38,221 nucleotides of DNA from assembly GCA_030692355.1 (NCBI GenBank), contig JAUYCF010000007.1, positions 1 through 38,221 of the forward strand, read 5' to 3'. This stretch comes from Thiobacillus sp. GTDB lineage: Bacteria > Pseudomonadota > Gammaproteobacteria > Burkholderiales > Thiobacillaceae. The notes under the pieces were generated by a model. It was given only the letters and a program-made list of their open reading frames with translations. It was not told where the DNA came from and did no database searches. Below are positions 17,480-25,918 of this stretch, in pieces. The stretch's first letter is position 1, and every line of letters starts with the position of its first letter. The position numbers and the translations under genes are program-made.

Positions 17480-17797
17480 ATGAAACTGGACGAAATGCTG
17501 GCCGAAATGCGCGATGTCAATCTCAACTACCTGATGCTGGCGCAAAGCATGATCCAGCACGACAAGGCGACCGCCGTCTTTCGTCTGGGCATCAGCCAGG
17601 ACGTCGCCGAGTTGATCGAGGCGCTGACCCCTGCACAGATCCTCAAGCTTGCCGCCTCCGGCATGATGGTGTCGCGCTTCCGCTTCGACGACGGCATGGT
17701 GCTCAACATGCTGACCAGCTACACCAGGGATCGCGCCATGGCGCAGTCTCACGCAGCCATCCTGATGGCGGGTCAGGCAGTGGAAGCCTTTGCCTGA
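17480..17797 (+). CDS. flhD: Flagellar transcriptional regulator FlhD
   Basis: 105 residues, all-helical. The family pattern is clear: MLAEMRDVNLNYLMLAQSMIQHDKATAVFRLGIS, then ALTPAQILKLAASGMMVSRFRFDD. FlhD pairs with FlhC in the FlhD4C2 complex, which activates class II flagellar promoters with sigma-70. The ATG at 17480 is preceded by a strong GAAGGAG at 9 nt; upstream in-frame GTG starts have none. flhC follows after 39 bp. Confidence 0.95.
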   Translation: MKLDEMLAEMRDVNLNYLMLAQSMIQHDKATAVFRLGISQDVAELIEALTPAQILKLAASGMMVSRFRFDDGMVLNMLTSYTRDRAMAQSHAAILMAGQAVEAFA

Positions 17798-17836
17798 TTC
17801 TGCCGTACAACAAAGAAGAAAAGAAGGCGCATCCCA

Positions 17837-18502
17837 ATGAGCAAGAAAAGTCTGCTGACCGAAATGCGCGACACCCAGCTGGCGATCGAAATGATCGAGC
17901 TCGGCGCCCGCCCGCAAGTGCTGGAATCCGAAACCACGCTGTCGCGCGAACGCTTGCTCAAGCTGTACAAAGAGGTCAAAGGCGTGTCGCCACCCAAGGG
18001 CATGCTGCCGTTCTCGACCGACTGGTTCCTGACCTGGTTGCCCAACGTGCATTCCTCGCTGTTCATCAACATTCACCGCTACATCACCCGGAACAGCGAT
18101 TGCAGCGGCATCGAAGCCGTGCTCAAGAGCTATCGCCTGTATCAGGAATACCTTCACACCAATCAGGCCGAAGCCGTGCTGAGTTTCACCCGCGCCTGGA
18201 CCCTGAACCGTTTCTTCGAAAACCGCATGCTCGAAACCGCCGTCTGCAGCGGCTGCGGTGGCCACTTCGTGGTGCATCCGGACGACCTGCATGACCAATA
18301 CGTGTGCGGCCTGTGCAACGTGCCTGCGCGTGCCGGAAAAACCCGCAAAGCCAAGGCTGCGGAAGGGTCGCTGCGCAGCAGCGGGGCACCCACCGGCGTG
18401 CCCCTTGCGGGTGCTGCGGAAGGGTCGCGGCGCAGCAGCGGGGTACCCGCCGGCGTACCCCTTGCGGGTGCTGCGGCCCAAATCGAACTGACCGCCGCCT
18501 GA
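17837..18502 (+). CDS. flhC: Flagellar transcriptional regulator FlhC with repeat-derived C-terminal extension
   Basis: 221 residues; FlhC is usually about 180-195. Residues 1-165 are normal FlhC: ERLLKLYKEVKGVSPPKGMLPFS, WFLTWLPNVHSSLF, and the zinc-binding cysteines 137, 140 (CSGC) and 157, 160 (CGLC). Residues 174-211 are two consecutive 19-residue near-copies (AAEGSLRSSGAPTGVPLAG and AAEGSRRSSGVPAGVPLAG) encoded by a 57-bp tandem repeat, followed by AAQIELTAA. The tail looks like a palindromic repeat inserted in frame into a permissive end; an effect on FlhDC activity is unknown. Confidence 0.95.
   Translation: MSKKSLLTEMRDTQLAIEMIELGARPQVLESETTLSRERLLKLYKEVKGVSPPKGMLPFSTDWFLTWLPNVHSSLFINIHRYITRNSDCSGIEAVLKSYRLYQEYLHTNQAEAVLSFTRAWTLNRFFENRMLETAVCSGCGGHFVVHPDDLHDQYVCGLCNVPARAGKTRKAKAAEGSLRSSGAPTGVPLAGAAEGSRRSSGVPAGVPLAGAAAQIELTAA
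18356..18469 (+). repeat. Two 57-bp tandem repeats with palindromic cores inside flhC
   Basis: Copies at 18356-18412 and 18413-18469 agree at 53 of 57 positions. Each carries a 7-bp inverted repeat: GGGGCAC...GTGCCCC in copy 1 and GGGGTAC...GTACCCC in copy 2. Two of the four differences are the paired C/T and G/A changes that keep the stem intact, so the hairpin appears conserved, as in REP-type elements. Frame is preserved because 57 is a multiple of 3. Confidence 0.8.
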
Positions 18503-18524
18503 GCTTTCCCTCGGTCGTCCGGTA

Positions 18525-19283
18525 ATGGCGCGCCTGCCGGTCAGCCTCCAGTCGCTCGTCATCCAGTGCATGGCCCTGTTGCTGGCCACATTGCTGAACT
18601 TTCTGCTGCAAATCCCTTTTTCGTATCAACCCGCCCTGTGGCAACTCGTCCTCGTCCAGGGGGCGATCGCCGCCGCGCTGAGCTTCCTCTGGCGGCAACC
18701 GGCCTGGTGGCCGCCCCTGCATTTCGGCTTCTTGCCGGCCATCCTGCTGGCGCTGCAGGCAAGTGTGCCCGCCTGGGTCTATCTGGCGGCATTCCTGCTG
18801 CTGGTCCTGTTTTACTGGAGCAGCTTCCGCACACGGGTGCCCTTGTATCTGTCCGACCGCAAGGCCTGGCAGGCTGTGGCATCCTTGCTGCCCGCGACGC
18901 AGACGTTCCGTTTCATCGACCTCGGCAGCGGCCTGGGCGGTGTGTCGTTTTACCTGGCACAGCGTTTTCCGCAGGGCCGCTTTTACGGCACCGAAACGGC
19001 CCCGGCCCCCTGGCTCATCAGCCGTCTGCGCGCCGGGTTCAAACGCAGCCGGGTGACCTTCATGCGGCGCGATTACGCAACCCTCGATCTGGCTGATTTC
19101 GATGTGGTGTTTGCCTTTCTCTCGCCCGCGGCCATGCCGGATTTATGGCGGCAGGCGCAAGCCCAGATGCGCAGCGGCAGCCTGTTCGTCAGCCTGTCGT
19201 TCCCTGTGGAGGGGCGGCTGCCCGATCGCGAAGTATCCCTGGCGGATGGCGCCCGTCACACCTTGTATGCGTGGCGGATGTGA
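18525..19283 (+). CDS. Membrane-anchored class I SAM-dependent methyltransferase
   Basis: 252 residues. Residues 1-100 are strongly hydrophobic with about four membrane segments (LVIQCMALLLATLLNFLLQI, LVLVQGAIAAALSFLW, FGFLPAILLALQA, VYLAAFLLLVLFYW). Residues 110-252 form a Rossmann methyltransferase with SAM motif FIDLGSGLGGVSF (from 130), an acidic TET after the second strand, and DVVFAFLSPAAMPDLW. Substrate unknown. It sits 22 bp after flhC and before motAB, so it is probably co-transcribed with the flagellar master regulator, but no link to motility is shown by sequence. Confidence 0.8.
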   Translation: MARLPVSLQSLVIQCMALLLATLLNFLLQIPFSYQPALWQLVLVQGAIAAALSFLWRQPAWWPPLHFGFLPAILLALQASVPAWVYLAAFLLLVLFYWSSFRTRVPLYLSDRKAWQAVASLLPATQTFRFIDLGSGLGGVSFYLAQRFPQGRFYGTETAPAPWLISRLRAGFKRSRVTFMRRDYATLDLADFDVVFAFLSPAAMPDLWRQAQAQMRSGSLFVSLSFPVEGRLPDREVSLADGARHTLYAWRM

Positions 19284-19317
19284 GGCGTCGCCACGCGGAA
19301 ATACTCGCGCTGCGCCA

Positions 19318-19344
19318 TCAAGTTTCCTTCGATTTGGTCGAATC
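19318..19344 (+). promoter_or_regulatory. Possible sigma-28 (FliA) promoter upstream of motA
   Basis: TCAAGTTT (7 of 8 against TAAAGTTT), an 11-bp spacer, then GTCGAATC (4 of 8 against GCCGATAA). The spacing matches flagellar class III promoters, but the -10 half is weak. A TTCGA/TCGAA inverted repeat overlaps it. Confidence 0.35.
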
Positions 19345-19437
19345 CTCAAGCTGAGAGCCCTGGCTTTGGATGTGGAAAAAATCGGGGCAGGGCGGGGCGG
19401 CTTATGCCTGAAGAAGCAATGAAAGGAACTGACAGCC

Positions 19438-20298
19438 GTGCTAGTCATTGTTGGATATGTTGTAGTGCTCCTGTGCGTGTTCGGCGGATATGCGCTGGCC
19501 GGCGGTTACCTGGCGGCACTTTGGCACCCGATAGAACTCATCATCATTGGGGGCGGAGCACTGGGTGCATTCATCGTCGGCAACAACAGCAAGGCCCTGA
19601 AAGCGACCCTCAGTACGCTGCCCACCGTGTTCAAGGGCTCGAAATACACGCGGGCGCTTTACCTGGATATGATGGCGCTGCTCTACGAGTTGCTGACCAA
19701 GATCCGCAAGGAAGGCCTGATGTCGATTGAAGCCGACGTCGATTCGCCCGAAAACAGCCCGCTATTCACGAAATACCCGGCGATCATGGCCGATCACCAC
19801 ATTGTCGAATTCCTCACCGATTATCTTCGTCTGATGGTCAGCGGCAGCATGAATGCCTTCGAAATCGAAAACCTGATGGACAATGAAATTGAAACCCATC
19901 ATCACGAAGGCGAGGTGCCGGTGCACGCCGTCGGCAAGATTGGCGATGGCCTGCCGGCTTTCGGCATTGTCGCGGCGGTGATGGGCGTGGTGAAGACCAT
20001 GGGATCGGTGGGGCTGCCGCCCGCGGAACTGGGGATTCTGATCGGGGCTGCGTTGACCGGCACCTTTATTGGCATTTTGCTGGCCTACGGTTTTGTAAGC
20101 CCGCTTGCTACGCTGCTCGAACAGAAACTCCACGAATCGACCAAGATGTTCCAGTGCGTCAAGGTCACCCTGCTGGCCAGCATCAACGGCTATGCGCCGG
20201 CGATTGCGGTCGAGTTCGGACGCAAGGTGCTGTTCTCGACCGAGCGGCCGTCCTTTAGTGAACTGGAAGAGCACGTCAAGGGCGCGAAATCGCGCTGA
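19438..20298 (+). CDS. motA: Flagellar motor stator protein MotA
   Basis: 286 residues from a GTG start with AAGGAA 9 nt upstream. Four membrane segments: two near the N-terminus (VIVGYVVVLLCVFGGYALAG, IELIIIGGGALGAFIVG), a large cytoplasmic loop that engages FliG (about 60-170), and two near the C-terminus (GIVAAVMGVVKTMGSVG, GILIGAALTGTFIGILLAYG). The conserved prolines/glycines of the proton channel region are present. MotA with MotB forms the proton-driven stator. motB follows after 35 bp. Confidence 0.96.
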   Translation: MLVIVGYVVVLLCVFGGYALAGGYLAALWHPIELIIIGGGALGAFIVGNNSKALKATLSTLPTVFKGSKYTRALYLDMMALLYELLTKIRKEGLMSIEADVDSPENSPLFTKYPAIMADHHIVEFLTDYLRLMVSGSMNAFEIENLMDNEIETHHHEGEVPVHAVGKIGDGLPAFGIVAAVMGVVKTMGSVGLPPAELGILIGAALTGTFIGILLAYGFVSPLATLLEQKLHESTKMFQCVKVTLLASINGYAPAIAVEFGRKVLFSTERPSFSELEEHVKGAKSR

Positions 20299-20333
20299 TT
20301 TTCCCCGTGGCCAGGCCCGCATAAAATCACCTC

Positions 20334-21293
20334 ATGAGCGAGCAAAAAGCGCCCATCATCGTCAAGCGCATCAAGAAGGCGGGCGGCGGCCATCATGGCG
20401 GCGCGTGGAAAATCGCCTATGCCGACTTCGTGACCGCGATGATGGCGTTCTTCCTGCTGATGTGGTTGCTGGGCTCGACCGCCAAGGGCGATCTCGAAGG
20501 CATTGCCGAGTATTTCAAGACGCCGCTCAAAGTGGCCATGCAGGGGGGCTCAGGCAGCGGCGACAGTTCCAGCGTGATCAAGGGCGGCGGCACCGACCTC
20601 TCGCGCAAGGTCGGGCAGATCAAGAAAGGCGAGACCGAGGCCGAGAAAAAATCCTACAACCTGAAGGCTGCGCAGGCCGAGCTCGAACGCCGTGAAACCG
20701 AAAACCTGAAGCAATTGAAGAAGCGGCTGGAAGTGGCGATCGACGCCAATCCCACCCTGAAACAATTCAAGCGGCAGTTGCTGATCGACATCACCAGCGA
20801 AGGTCTGCGCATCCAGATCGTCGACGAGCAGAATCGGCCCATGTTCAACCTCGCCAGCGCCGAGCTGCAGCCTTACACCAAGATCATCCTGCACGAGATC
20901 GGCCAGGTTCTGAACGACGTGCAGAACCGCGTCAGCCTGTCGGGCCACACCGATGCCAAGCCGTATGCCAATCGCGAACGCGGCTACAGCAACTGGGAGC
21001 TGTCGGCCGACCGCGCCAATGCATCGCGCCGCGAATTGATTGCCGGCGGCATGGCCGAAGAGAAGATGCTGCGGGTGGTCGGACTGGCCTCATCGGTGCC
21101 ATTCAGCAATGCCGGGCCGCATGATCCGGTCAATCGCCGCATCAGCATCATCGTCATGAACAAGCGCACCGAAGACGCTGTCACCAAGGAAGCCTCGGGC
21201 GTCAACGTCGTCGACGAGGCCGGAGGGGACGGCGAAACCGGAAATGGCGGTACGCCGCCCTCGCTTCCCTCCGCGCCGCCTGGCGTTAAATAG
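20334..21293 (+). CDS. motB: Flagellar motor stator protein MotB
   Basis: 319 residues. A basic cytoplasmic N-terminus is followed by one membrane helix containing the proton-carrying aspartate (YADFVTAMMAFFLLMWLLGS, Asp31), a periplasmic plug/linker, and an OmpA-like peptidoglycan-binding domain (LSGHTDAKPYANRERGYSNW, ELSADRANASRREL). The C-terminal tail is Gly/Pro rich. Aspartate with surrounding YADF pattern indicates proton coupling. It anchors the MotA ring to the cell wall. Confidence 0.96.
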   Translation: MSEQKAPIIVKRIKKAGGGHHGGAWKIAYADFVTAMMAFFLLMWLLGSTAKGDLEGIAEYFKTPLKVAMQGGSGSGDSSSVIKGGGTDLSRKVGQIKKGETEAEKKSYNLKAAQAELERRETENLKQLKKRLEVAIDANPTLKQFKRQLLIDITSEGLRIQIVDEQNRPMFNLASAELQPYTKIILHEIGQVLNDVQNRVSLSGHTDAKPYANRERGYSNWELSADRANASRRELIAGGMAEEKMLRVVGLASSVPFSNAGPHDPVNRRISIIVMNKRTEDAVTKEASGVNVVDEAGGDGETGNGGTPPSLPSAPPGVK

Positions 21294-21322
21294 CAGGCCA
21301 AATCCACCCTTATTCCCCTGAT

Positions 21323-21337
21323 TGCCCGTGCCGGGCA
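21323..21337 (+). terminator. Weak hairpin after motB
   Basis: TGCCCG-TGC-CGGGCA, a 6-bp perfect stem 30 bp after the motB stop, without a T-tract. It may end the flhDC-motAB transcript or only slow it. Confidence 0.3.
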
Positions 21338-21417
21338 TGACCAATAATTCAGCCTGTAGAAAGCCCGCTTCTGTTTGATGCAGATGGCAGGCCCCCCACC
21401 AACAGGTGAAATCAGGG

Positions 21418-22572
21418 ATGGCTGAAGAAAGCGATCAGGAAAAAACCGAACCAGCCTCGCCACAGAGGCTGCAAAAGGCACGTGAGGAAGGGCAGGTCGT
21501 GCAATCGCGCGAATTGTCCACTTTTGTCGTGCTGATGATTGGGGGCGCGACCCTGTGGGCGATGGCCAGCGGCCTCGGCCAGACCCTGTCGCATATCGTG
21601 CGCAACGGCCTGCAGTTCAATCCCGGCATCGCCCGCGACAGCGCACACGTCATGGCGCAGCTGTCGAACCAGTTTTTTGAAGCGGCCCTGGCGTTGTTGC
21701 CATTTCTGGCGGCGGTGGCGGTCGCCACCGTGGTTACACCGCTGCTGCTGCGCGGCTGGCTCTTCAGCGCCAAGGCCTTTGCCCCGAAATTCAATCGCCT
21801 GAACCCGTTTTCAGGCATCAAGCGCATGTTTTCCAGCCAGGGACTGATCGAGCTGGTCAAGGCGCTGGCCAAGGCCGGTCTGCTGGGCGGGGTCGCCGTT
21901 TGGCTGATCTGGTCCAACGTCGGCGCGATTTTTTCGCTCAGCCTGGAGTCGCCTTCAGTCGCCATCCAGCACATGGGCGACCTCATCGGCAAGGTATTCC
22001 TGCTGGTCTCCGGCACAATGATTTTTGTCGTCGTGATCGACCTGCCGTATCAGCTCTGGAGCCACTTCAAGAAGCTCAGGATGAGCAAGGAGGAAGTACG
22101 CCGGGAAAACAAGGAGTCGGAGGGCGACCCCCACCTGAAGGCGCACATTCGCGCCCAGCAGCGCGAAGTGGCGCGTCGCCGCATGATGTCCGAGATCCCC
22201 ACCGCCGACGTGGTGGTGACCAACCCGACCCATTACGCCGTCGCGCTCAAATACAGCGAAGGCAAGATGGGCGCGCCGCGCGTGGTGGCCAAGGGCGCCG
22301 ACGCCGTCGCCGCGAAGATTCGGGAGCTGGCCGCCGAGCACGGGGTGCCGCTGCTGGAAGCGCCGCCGCTGGCGCGCGCGCTGTTCCGCCACACCGAACT
22401 CGGCGACGAAATTCCGGCCAAGCTCTACGCAGCGGTGGCCGAAGTGCTGGCCTACGTGTTCCAGCTGCGCCATTTCCAGCAAGTCGGCGGCGCCTATCCC
22501 AATGCGCCGACCGCCTTGCCGGTGCCGCCCGAACTTGACCCGCTGCAGGCTGGCGCTGGTGCTCAGGCATGA
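21418..22572 (+). CDS. flhB: Flagellar type III export apparatus protein FlhB
   Basis: 384 residues. The N-terminus SDQEKTEPASPQRLQKAREEGQV is the family signature, followed by four membrane helices and a cytoplasmic domain with the autocleavage motif NPTH (269-272). Cleavage there switches export from rod/hook to filament substrates. The ATG at 21418 has AGGTGA at 8 nt; an in-frame GTG at 21406 overlaps that site. It overlaps flhA by four bases (ATGA), so the two are translationally coupled. It heads the class II cluster flhB-A-F-G-fliA-motC-D. Confidence 0.97.
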   Translation: MAEESDQEKTEPASPQRLQKAREEGQVVQSRELSTFVVLMIGGATLWAMASGLGQTLSHIVRNGLQFNPGIARDSAHVMAQLSNQFFEAALALLPFLAAVAVATVVTPLLLRGWLFSAKAFAPKFNRLNPFSGIKRMFSSQGLIELVKALAKAGLLGGVAVWLIWSNVGAIFSLSLESPSVAIQHMGDLIGKVFLLVSGTMIFVVVIDLPYQLWSHFKKLRMSKEEVRRENKESEGDPHLKAHIRAQQREVARRRMMSEIPTADVVVTNPTHYAVALKYSEGKMGAPRVVAKGADAVAAKIRELAAEHGVPLLEAPPLARALFRHTELGDEIPAKLYAAVAEVLAYVFQLRHFQQVGGAYPNAPTALPVPPELDPLQAGAGAQA

Positions 22573-24653
22573 ACGGCACCCTGAGCATCTCCAACCTGTT
22601 CAGGGGCGCCAACGCCCGCGCGATGGCCGCGCCGATTTTCATCGTCCTCATCCTGGCGATGCTGGTGCTGCCGCTGCCGCCGTTTGCGCTGGACATGCTG
22701 TTCACCTTCAACATCGCGCTCTCCATCATGGTCTTGCTGGTGAGCCTGTCGACCAAGAAGGCGCTCGAATTCGCCGCCTTTCCCACGGTGCTGCTGCTCT
22801 CCACCCTGCTGCGCCTGTCGCTCAACGTGGCCTCGACCCGCGTGGTGCTGATGGAAGGCCACACCGGCCCGGATGCGGCGGGCAAGGTGATCGAGGCCTT
22901 CGGCCATTTCCTGGTCGGCGGCGACTACACGGTCGGCATCATCGTGTTCGTCATCCTGGTGGTGATCAACTTCATCGTCATCACCAAGGGCGCCGGGCGC
23001 ATCGCCGAGGTCAGCGCGCGCTTCACCCTCGACGCCATGCCGGGCAAGCAAATGGCGATCGACGCCGACCTCAACGCCGGCCTGATCAATGAGGACGAGG
23101 CCCGCCGCCGCCGCGCCGAAATCTCCCAGGAGGCCGATTTTTTCGGCTCGATGGACGGCGCTTCGAAATTCGTCCGCGGCGACGCCATTGCCGGCATCCT
23201 GATTCTGCTGATCAACATCGTGGGCGGCCTGCTGGTCGGCGTGATGCAGCACGACCTGGCGGTGGCTGATGCCGCCCGCATCTACACCCTGCTGGCGATT
23301 GGCGACGGCCTGGTGGCGCAAATTCCGGCACTGGTCATCTCGATCGCCGCCGGCATCATTGTCAGCCGCGTCAGCACAGATGAGGACATCACCGACCAGA
23401 TGATGTCCAACGTCTTCAACAAGACGCAGGCACTCTACATTACCGCCGCGATCCTCGGCATGATGGGCATGATCCCGGGAATGCCGAACTTTGCCTTCCT
23501 GCTGCTGGCGGGCGGCATGGTCTGGCTGGCCTGGAAGAACGGCAAGCGGCAACAGGCGACCGCGGCCGCGCCGGACGTGCAGAGCGCGCCTGTCGCCGCC
23601 GTCGAGTCGCAGGAAGCCAGCTGGGAAGACGTCGCGCCCATCGACACCCTGGGGCTGGAAGTCGGCTACCGCCTGATCCCGCTGGTGGACAGCGCCGCCG
23701 ACGGCGAACTGGTGCGCCGCATCAAGGGAATCCGCAAGAAATTCGCCCGTGAAATCGGCTTCCTGCCGCCCGCCGTGCATATCCGCGACAACCTGGAAAT
23801 CAATCCGAACAGCTACCGCATCACGCTGAAGGGCGTGGAAATCGGCAGCGGCGAAGTGCGCACCGGACTGTTTCTTGCCATCGATCCGGGCAGCATCACC
23901 GCCAGCCTGCCGGGCGTCGCCACGACGGATCCCGCGTTCGGCCTGCCGGCGGTATGGATCGAATCCAATCTGCGCGAACAGGCGCAGGCGATGGGCTACA
24001 CCGTGGTCGATCCCGGCACCGTGGTCGCCACGCACCTGAATCATCTGGTGACCCAGCATGCCGCCGAACTGCTCGGCCGGCAGGAAGCGCAGGCGCTGCT
24101 CGACCACCTGGGCAAGAGCGCGCCCAAGCTGGTGGAAGACCTGGTGCCGAAAATGCTCACACTCTCCACCGTGCAGAAAGTGCTGCAGAACCTGCTGACC
24201 GAAGGCGTGGCCATCCGCGACATGCGGACCGTCATCGACACCCTGCTGGAGAACGCGGCACGGGTCCAGGATCCGCACGAACTCACCGCGCTGGTGCGGG
24301 TGGCGCTGGGCCGCTCGATCGTGCAGCAGATTTACGGCTCGGCCAGCGAGCTGCCGGTGATTGCGCTGGACCAGGGGCTGGAGCGCCTGCTGCTGCAAAC
24401 CCTGCAGGTCGGCAACGATGCTGGCGGCATGGAGCCGGGACTGGCCGACACCCTGCTGGAACGGACCCAGACCTCGACGCAGCGGCAAGAAGCGCTGGGC
24501 CACCCCCCCGTATTGCTGACGCCTGCCGTGCTGCGTCCGCTACTCGCACGTTTCCTGCGGCGCACCGTGCCGCAACTCAAGGTGCTTTCGCACGCTGAAG
24601 TGCCCGAAGGCAAACAGATCAAAGTCACTTCCCTGATAGGAGGAGCAGCATGA
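22569..24653 (+). CDS. flhA: Flagellar type III export gate protein FlhA
   Basis: 694 residues, normal for FlhA. Eight N-terminal membrane helices (about 20-330) include the FHIPEP-family signature FPTVLLLSTLLRLSLNVASTRVVL. The cytoplasmic domain (about 370-694) is the nonameric ring that docks chaperone-substrate complexes. The FlhA channel couples proton flow to export. It overlaps flhB upstream and flhF downstream (both ATGA). Confidence 0.97.
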   Translation: MNGTLSISNLFRGANARAMAAPIFIVLILAMLVLPLPPFALDMLFTFNIALSIMVLLVSLSTKKALEFAAFPTVLLLSTLLRLSLNVASTRVVLMEGHTGPDAAGKVIEAFGHFLVGGDYTVGIIVFVILVVINFIVITKGAGRIAEVSARFTLDAMPGKQMAIDADLNAGLINEDEARRRRAEISQEADFFGSMDGASKFVRGDAIAGILILLINIVGGLLVGVMQHDLAVADAARIYTLLAIGDGLVAQIPALVISIAAGIIVSRVSTDEDITDQMMSNVFNKTQALYITAAILGMMGMIPGMPNFAFLLLAGGMVWLAWKNGKRQQATAAAPDVQSAPVAAVESQEASWEDVAPIDTLGLEVGYRLIPLVDSAADGELVRRIKGIRKKFAREIGFLPPAVHIRDNLEINPNSYRITLKGVEIGSGEVRTGLFLAIDPGSITASLPGVATTDPAFGLPAVWIESNLREQAQAMGYTVVDPGTVVATHLNHLVTQHAAELLGRQEAQALLDHLGKSAPKLVEDLVPKMLTLSTVQKVLQNLLTEGVAIRDMRTVIDTLLENAARVQDPHELTALVRVALGRSIVQQIYGSASELPVIALDQGLERLLLQTLQVGNDAGGMEPGLADTLLERTQTSTQRQEALGHPPVLLTPAVLRPLLARFLRRTVPQLKVLSHAEVPEGKQIKVTSLIGGAA

Positions 24654-25918
24654 ACGTCAAACGTATCGTCGCCAAAACATCCCGTGAGGCCATGCGCCAG
24701 CTGCGCGACGCGCTCGGACCCGATGCGGTCATCCTCTCCAATCGCGCCGTCGACGGCGGAGTCGAAGTGCTGGCCCTGGCTGCGGACGACATCGCCGCGA
24801 TGGCGCCGCCGGTGAACGATGCGCCCGCACCGGCGCCCGAACCCCGATCGCCTGCGCCCCGGGCGCAGGCGCCGGCGGAGCAGGACGAGCCGGCGCCCGC
24901 GGTCACCATCAAGCGCCGCCTGATCGAGCGGGTCGCCGTGTCCAGCCAGGACAGCGCCCAGCTTGCACAAAGCGTCATCAGCGAAATCAAGTCGATGCAG
25001 ACGTGTCTGGAAAGCCAGCTCGCCGACCTGGTGTGGCGCGACTTGCCGGGACGCGATCCGTCCGGCGCCACGGTGATGCGCGACATGCTGGCGGCGGGCT
25101 TTTCCGCCACCCTGGCGCGCGAGCTGCTGGAAACCCTGCCCAAGGGCGATGCCCAACAGGCGCAGGCCTGGATGAAGAACACGCTGATGCAGCGCCTGCA
25201 GGTGATGCAGAGCGAGACCGACATGCTCGACGGCGGCGGCGTGTTTGCCCTGATGGGTCCGACCGGGGCCGGCAAGACCACCACCACCGCCAAGCTGGCC
25301 GCGCGTTTCGTGGTGCGCCACGGCGCCGACAAGCTGGCGCTTTTGACCACCGACAGCTACCGGATCGGCGGCCACGAGCAGCTGCGCATCTACGGCAAGA
25401 TTCTCGGCGTGACCGTGCATGCGGTGCGCGACGCCGCCGACCTGCGGCTGGCGCTGTCCGAGCTGCGCAACAAGCACACCGTGCTGATCGACACCGTCGG
25501 CATGAGCCAGCGCGACCAGGCGGTCGCCGAGCAGGTCGAGATGCTGTGCCAGGCCGGCAAGCAGATCAAGCGCCTGCTGGTGCTGAACGCCACCAGCCAT
25601 GGCGATACGCTGGACGAAGTGGTGCAGGCGTACCGGACTCGCGGTCTCGACGGCTGCATCCTGTCGAAGATCGACGAAGCGGCGAGCCTGGGCCCGGCGC
25701 TCGATTGCGCGATCCGCCACGACTTGAACGTGCACTATCTGGCGACCGGCCAGCGCGTGCCCGAAGACCTGCATCTGGCCAACCGCCAGGCCCTCATTCA
25801 CCGCGCCTTCAAGGTTCGCACGCACGCCTCGCCCTGGCAGCTGGACGACAGCGAACTGGGATTCGCGCTCTCCGGCATTCAAACCATGCAGCGTGAAAGC
25901 GCGGTGTCCCTTGGATAA
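24650..25918 (+). CDS. flhF: Flagellar SRP-type GTPase FlhF
   Basis: 422 residues. A basic/variable B-domain (1-100, with a Pro/Ala-rich linker) and an N-domain are followed by the SRP GTPase domain: G1 GPTGAGKTTTTAKL (from residue 203), DSYRIGGHEQL, G3 DTVGMSQRD, G4-like NATSHGDTLDEV and SKIDEAASLG. FlhF marks the flagellar assembly site, usually polar, and pairs with FlhG. It overlaps flhA by four bases and flhG by about 26. Confidence 0.96.
   Translation: MNVKRIVAKTSREAMRQLRDALGPDAVILSNRAVDGGVEVLALAADDIAAMAPPVNDAPAPAPEPRSPAPRAQAPAEQDEPAPAVTIKRRLIERVAVSSQDSAQLAQSVISEIKSMQTCLESQLADLVWRDLPGRDPSGATVMRDMLAAGFSATLARELLETLPKGDAQQAQAWMKNTLMQRLQVMQSETDMLDGGGVFALMGPTGAGKTTTTAKLAARFVVRHGADKLALLTTDSYRIGGHEQLRIYGKILGVTVHAVRDAADLRLALSELRNKHTVLIDTVGMSQRDQAVAEQVEMLCQAGKQIKRLLVLNATSHGDTLDEVVQAYRTRGLDGCILSKIDEAASLGPALDCAIRHDLNVHYLATGQRVPEDLHLANRQALIHRAFKVRTHASPWQLDDSELGFALSGIQTMQRESAVSLG

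Noticed and set aside
22563-24503. Long antisense open frame opposite flhA
   Set aside because: Shadow of flhA; composition (Arg/Gln/His) typical of reverse frames.
24650-25918. DTVGM in place of DTAGM in FlhF G3 motif
   Set aside because: I recall this variant from other FlhF proteins, so it is not unusual.
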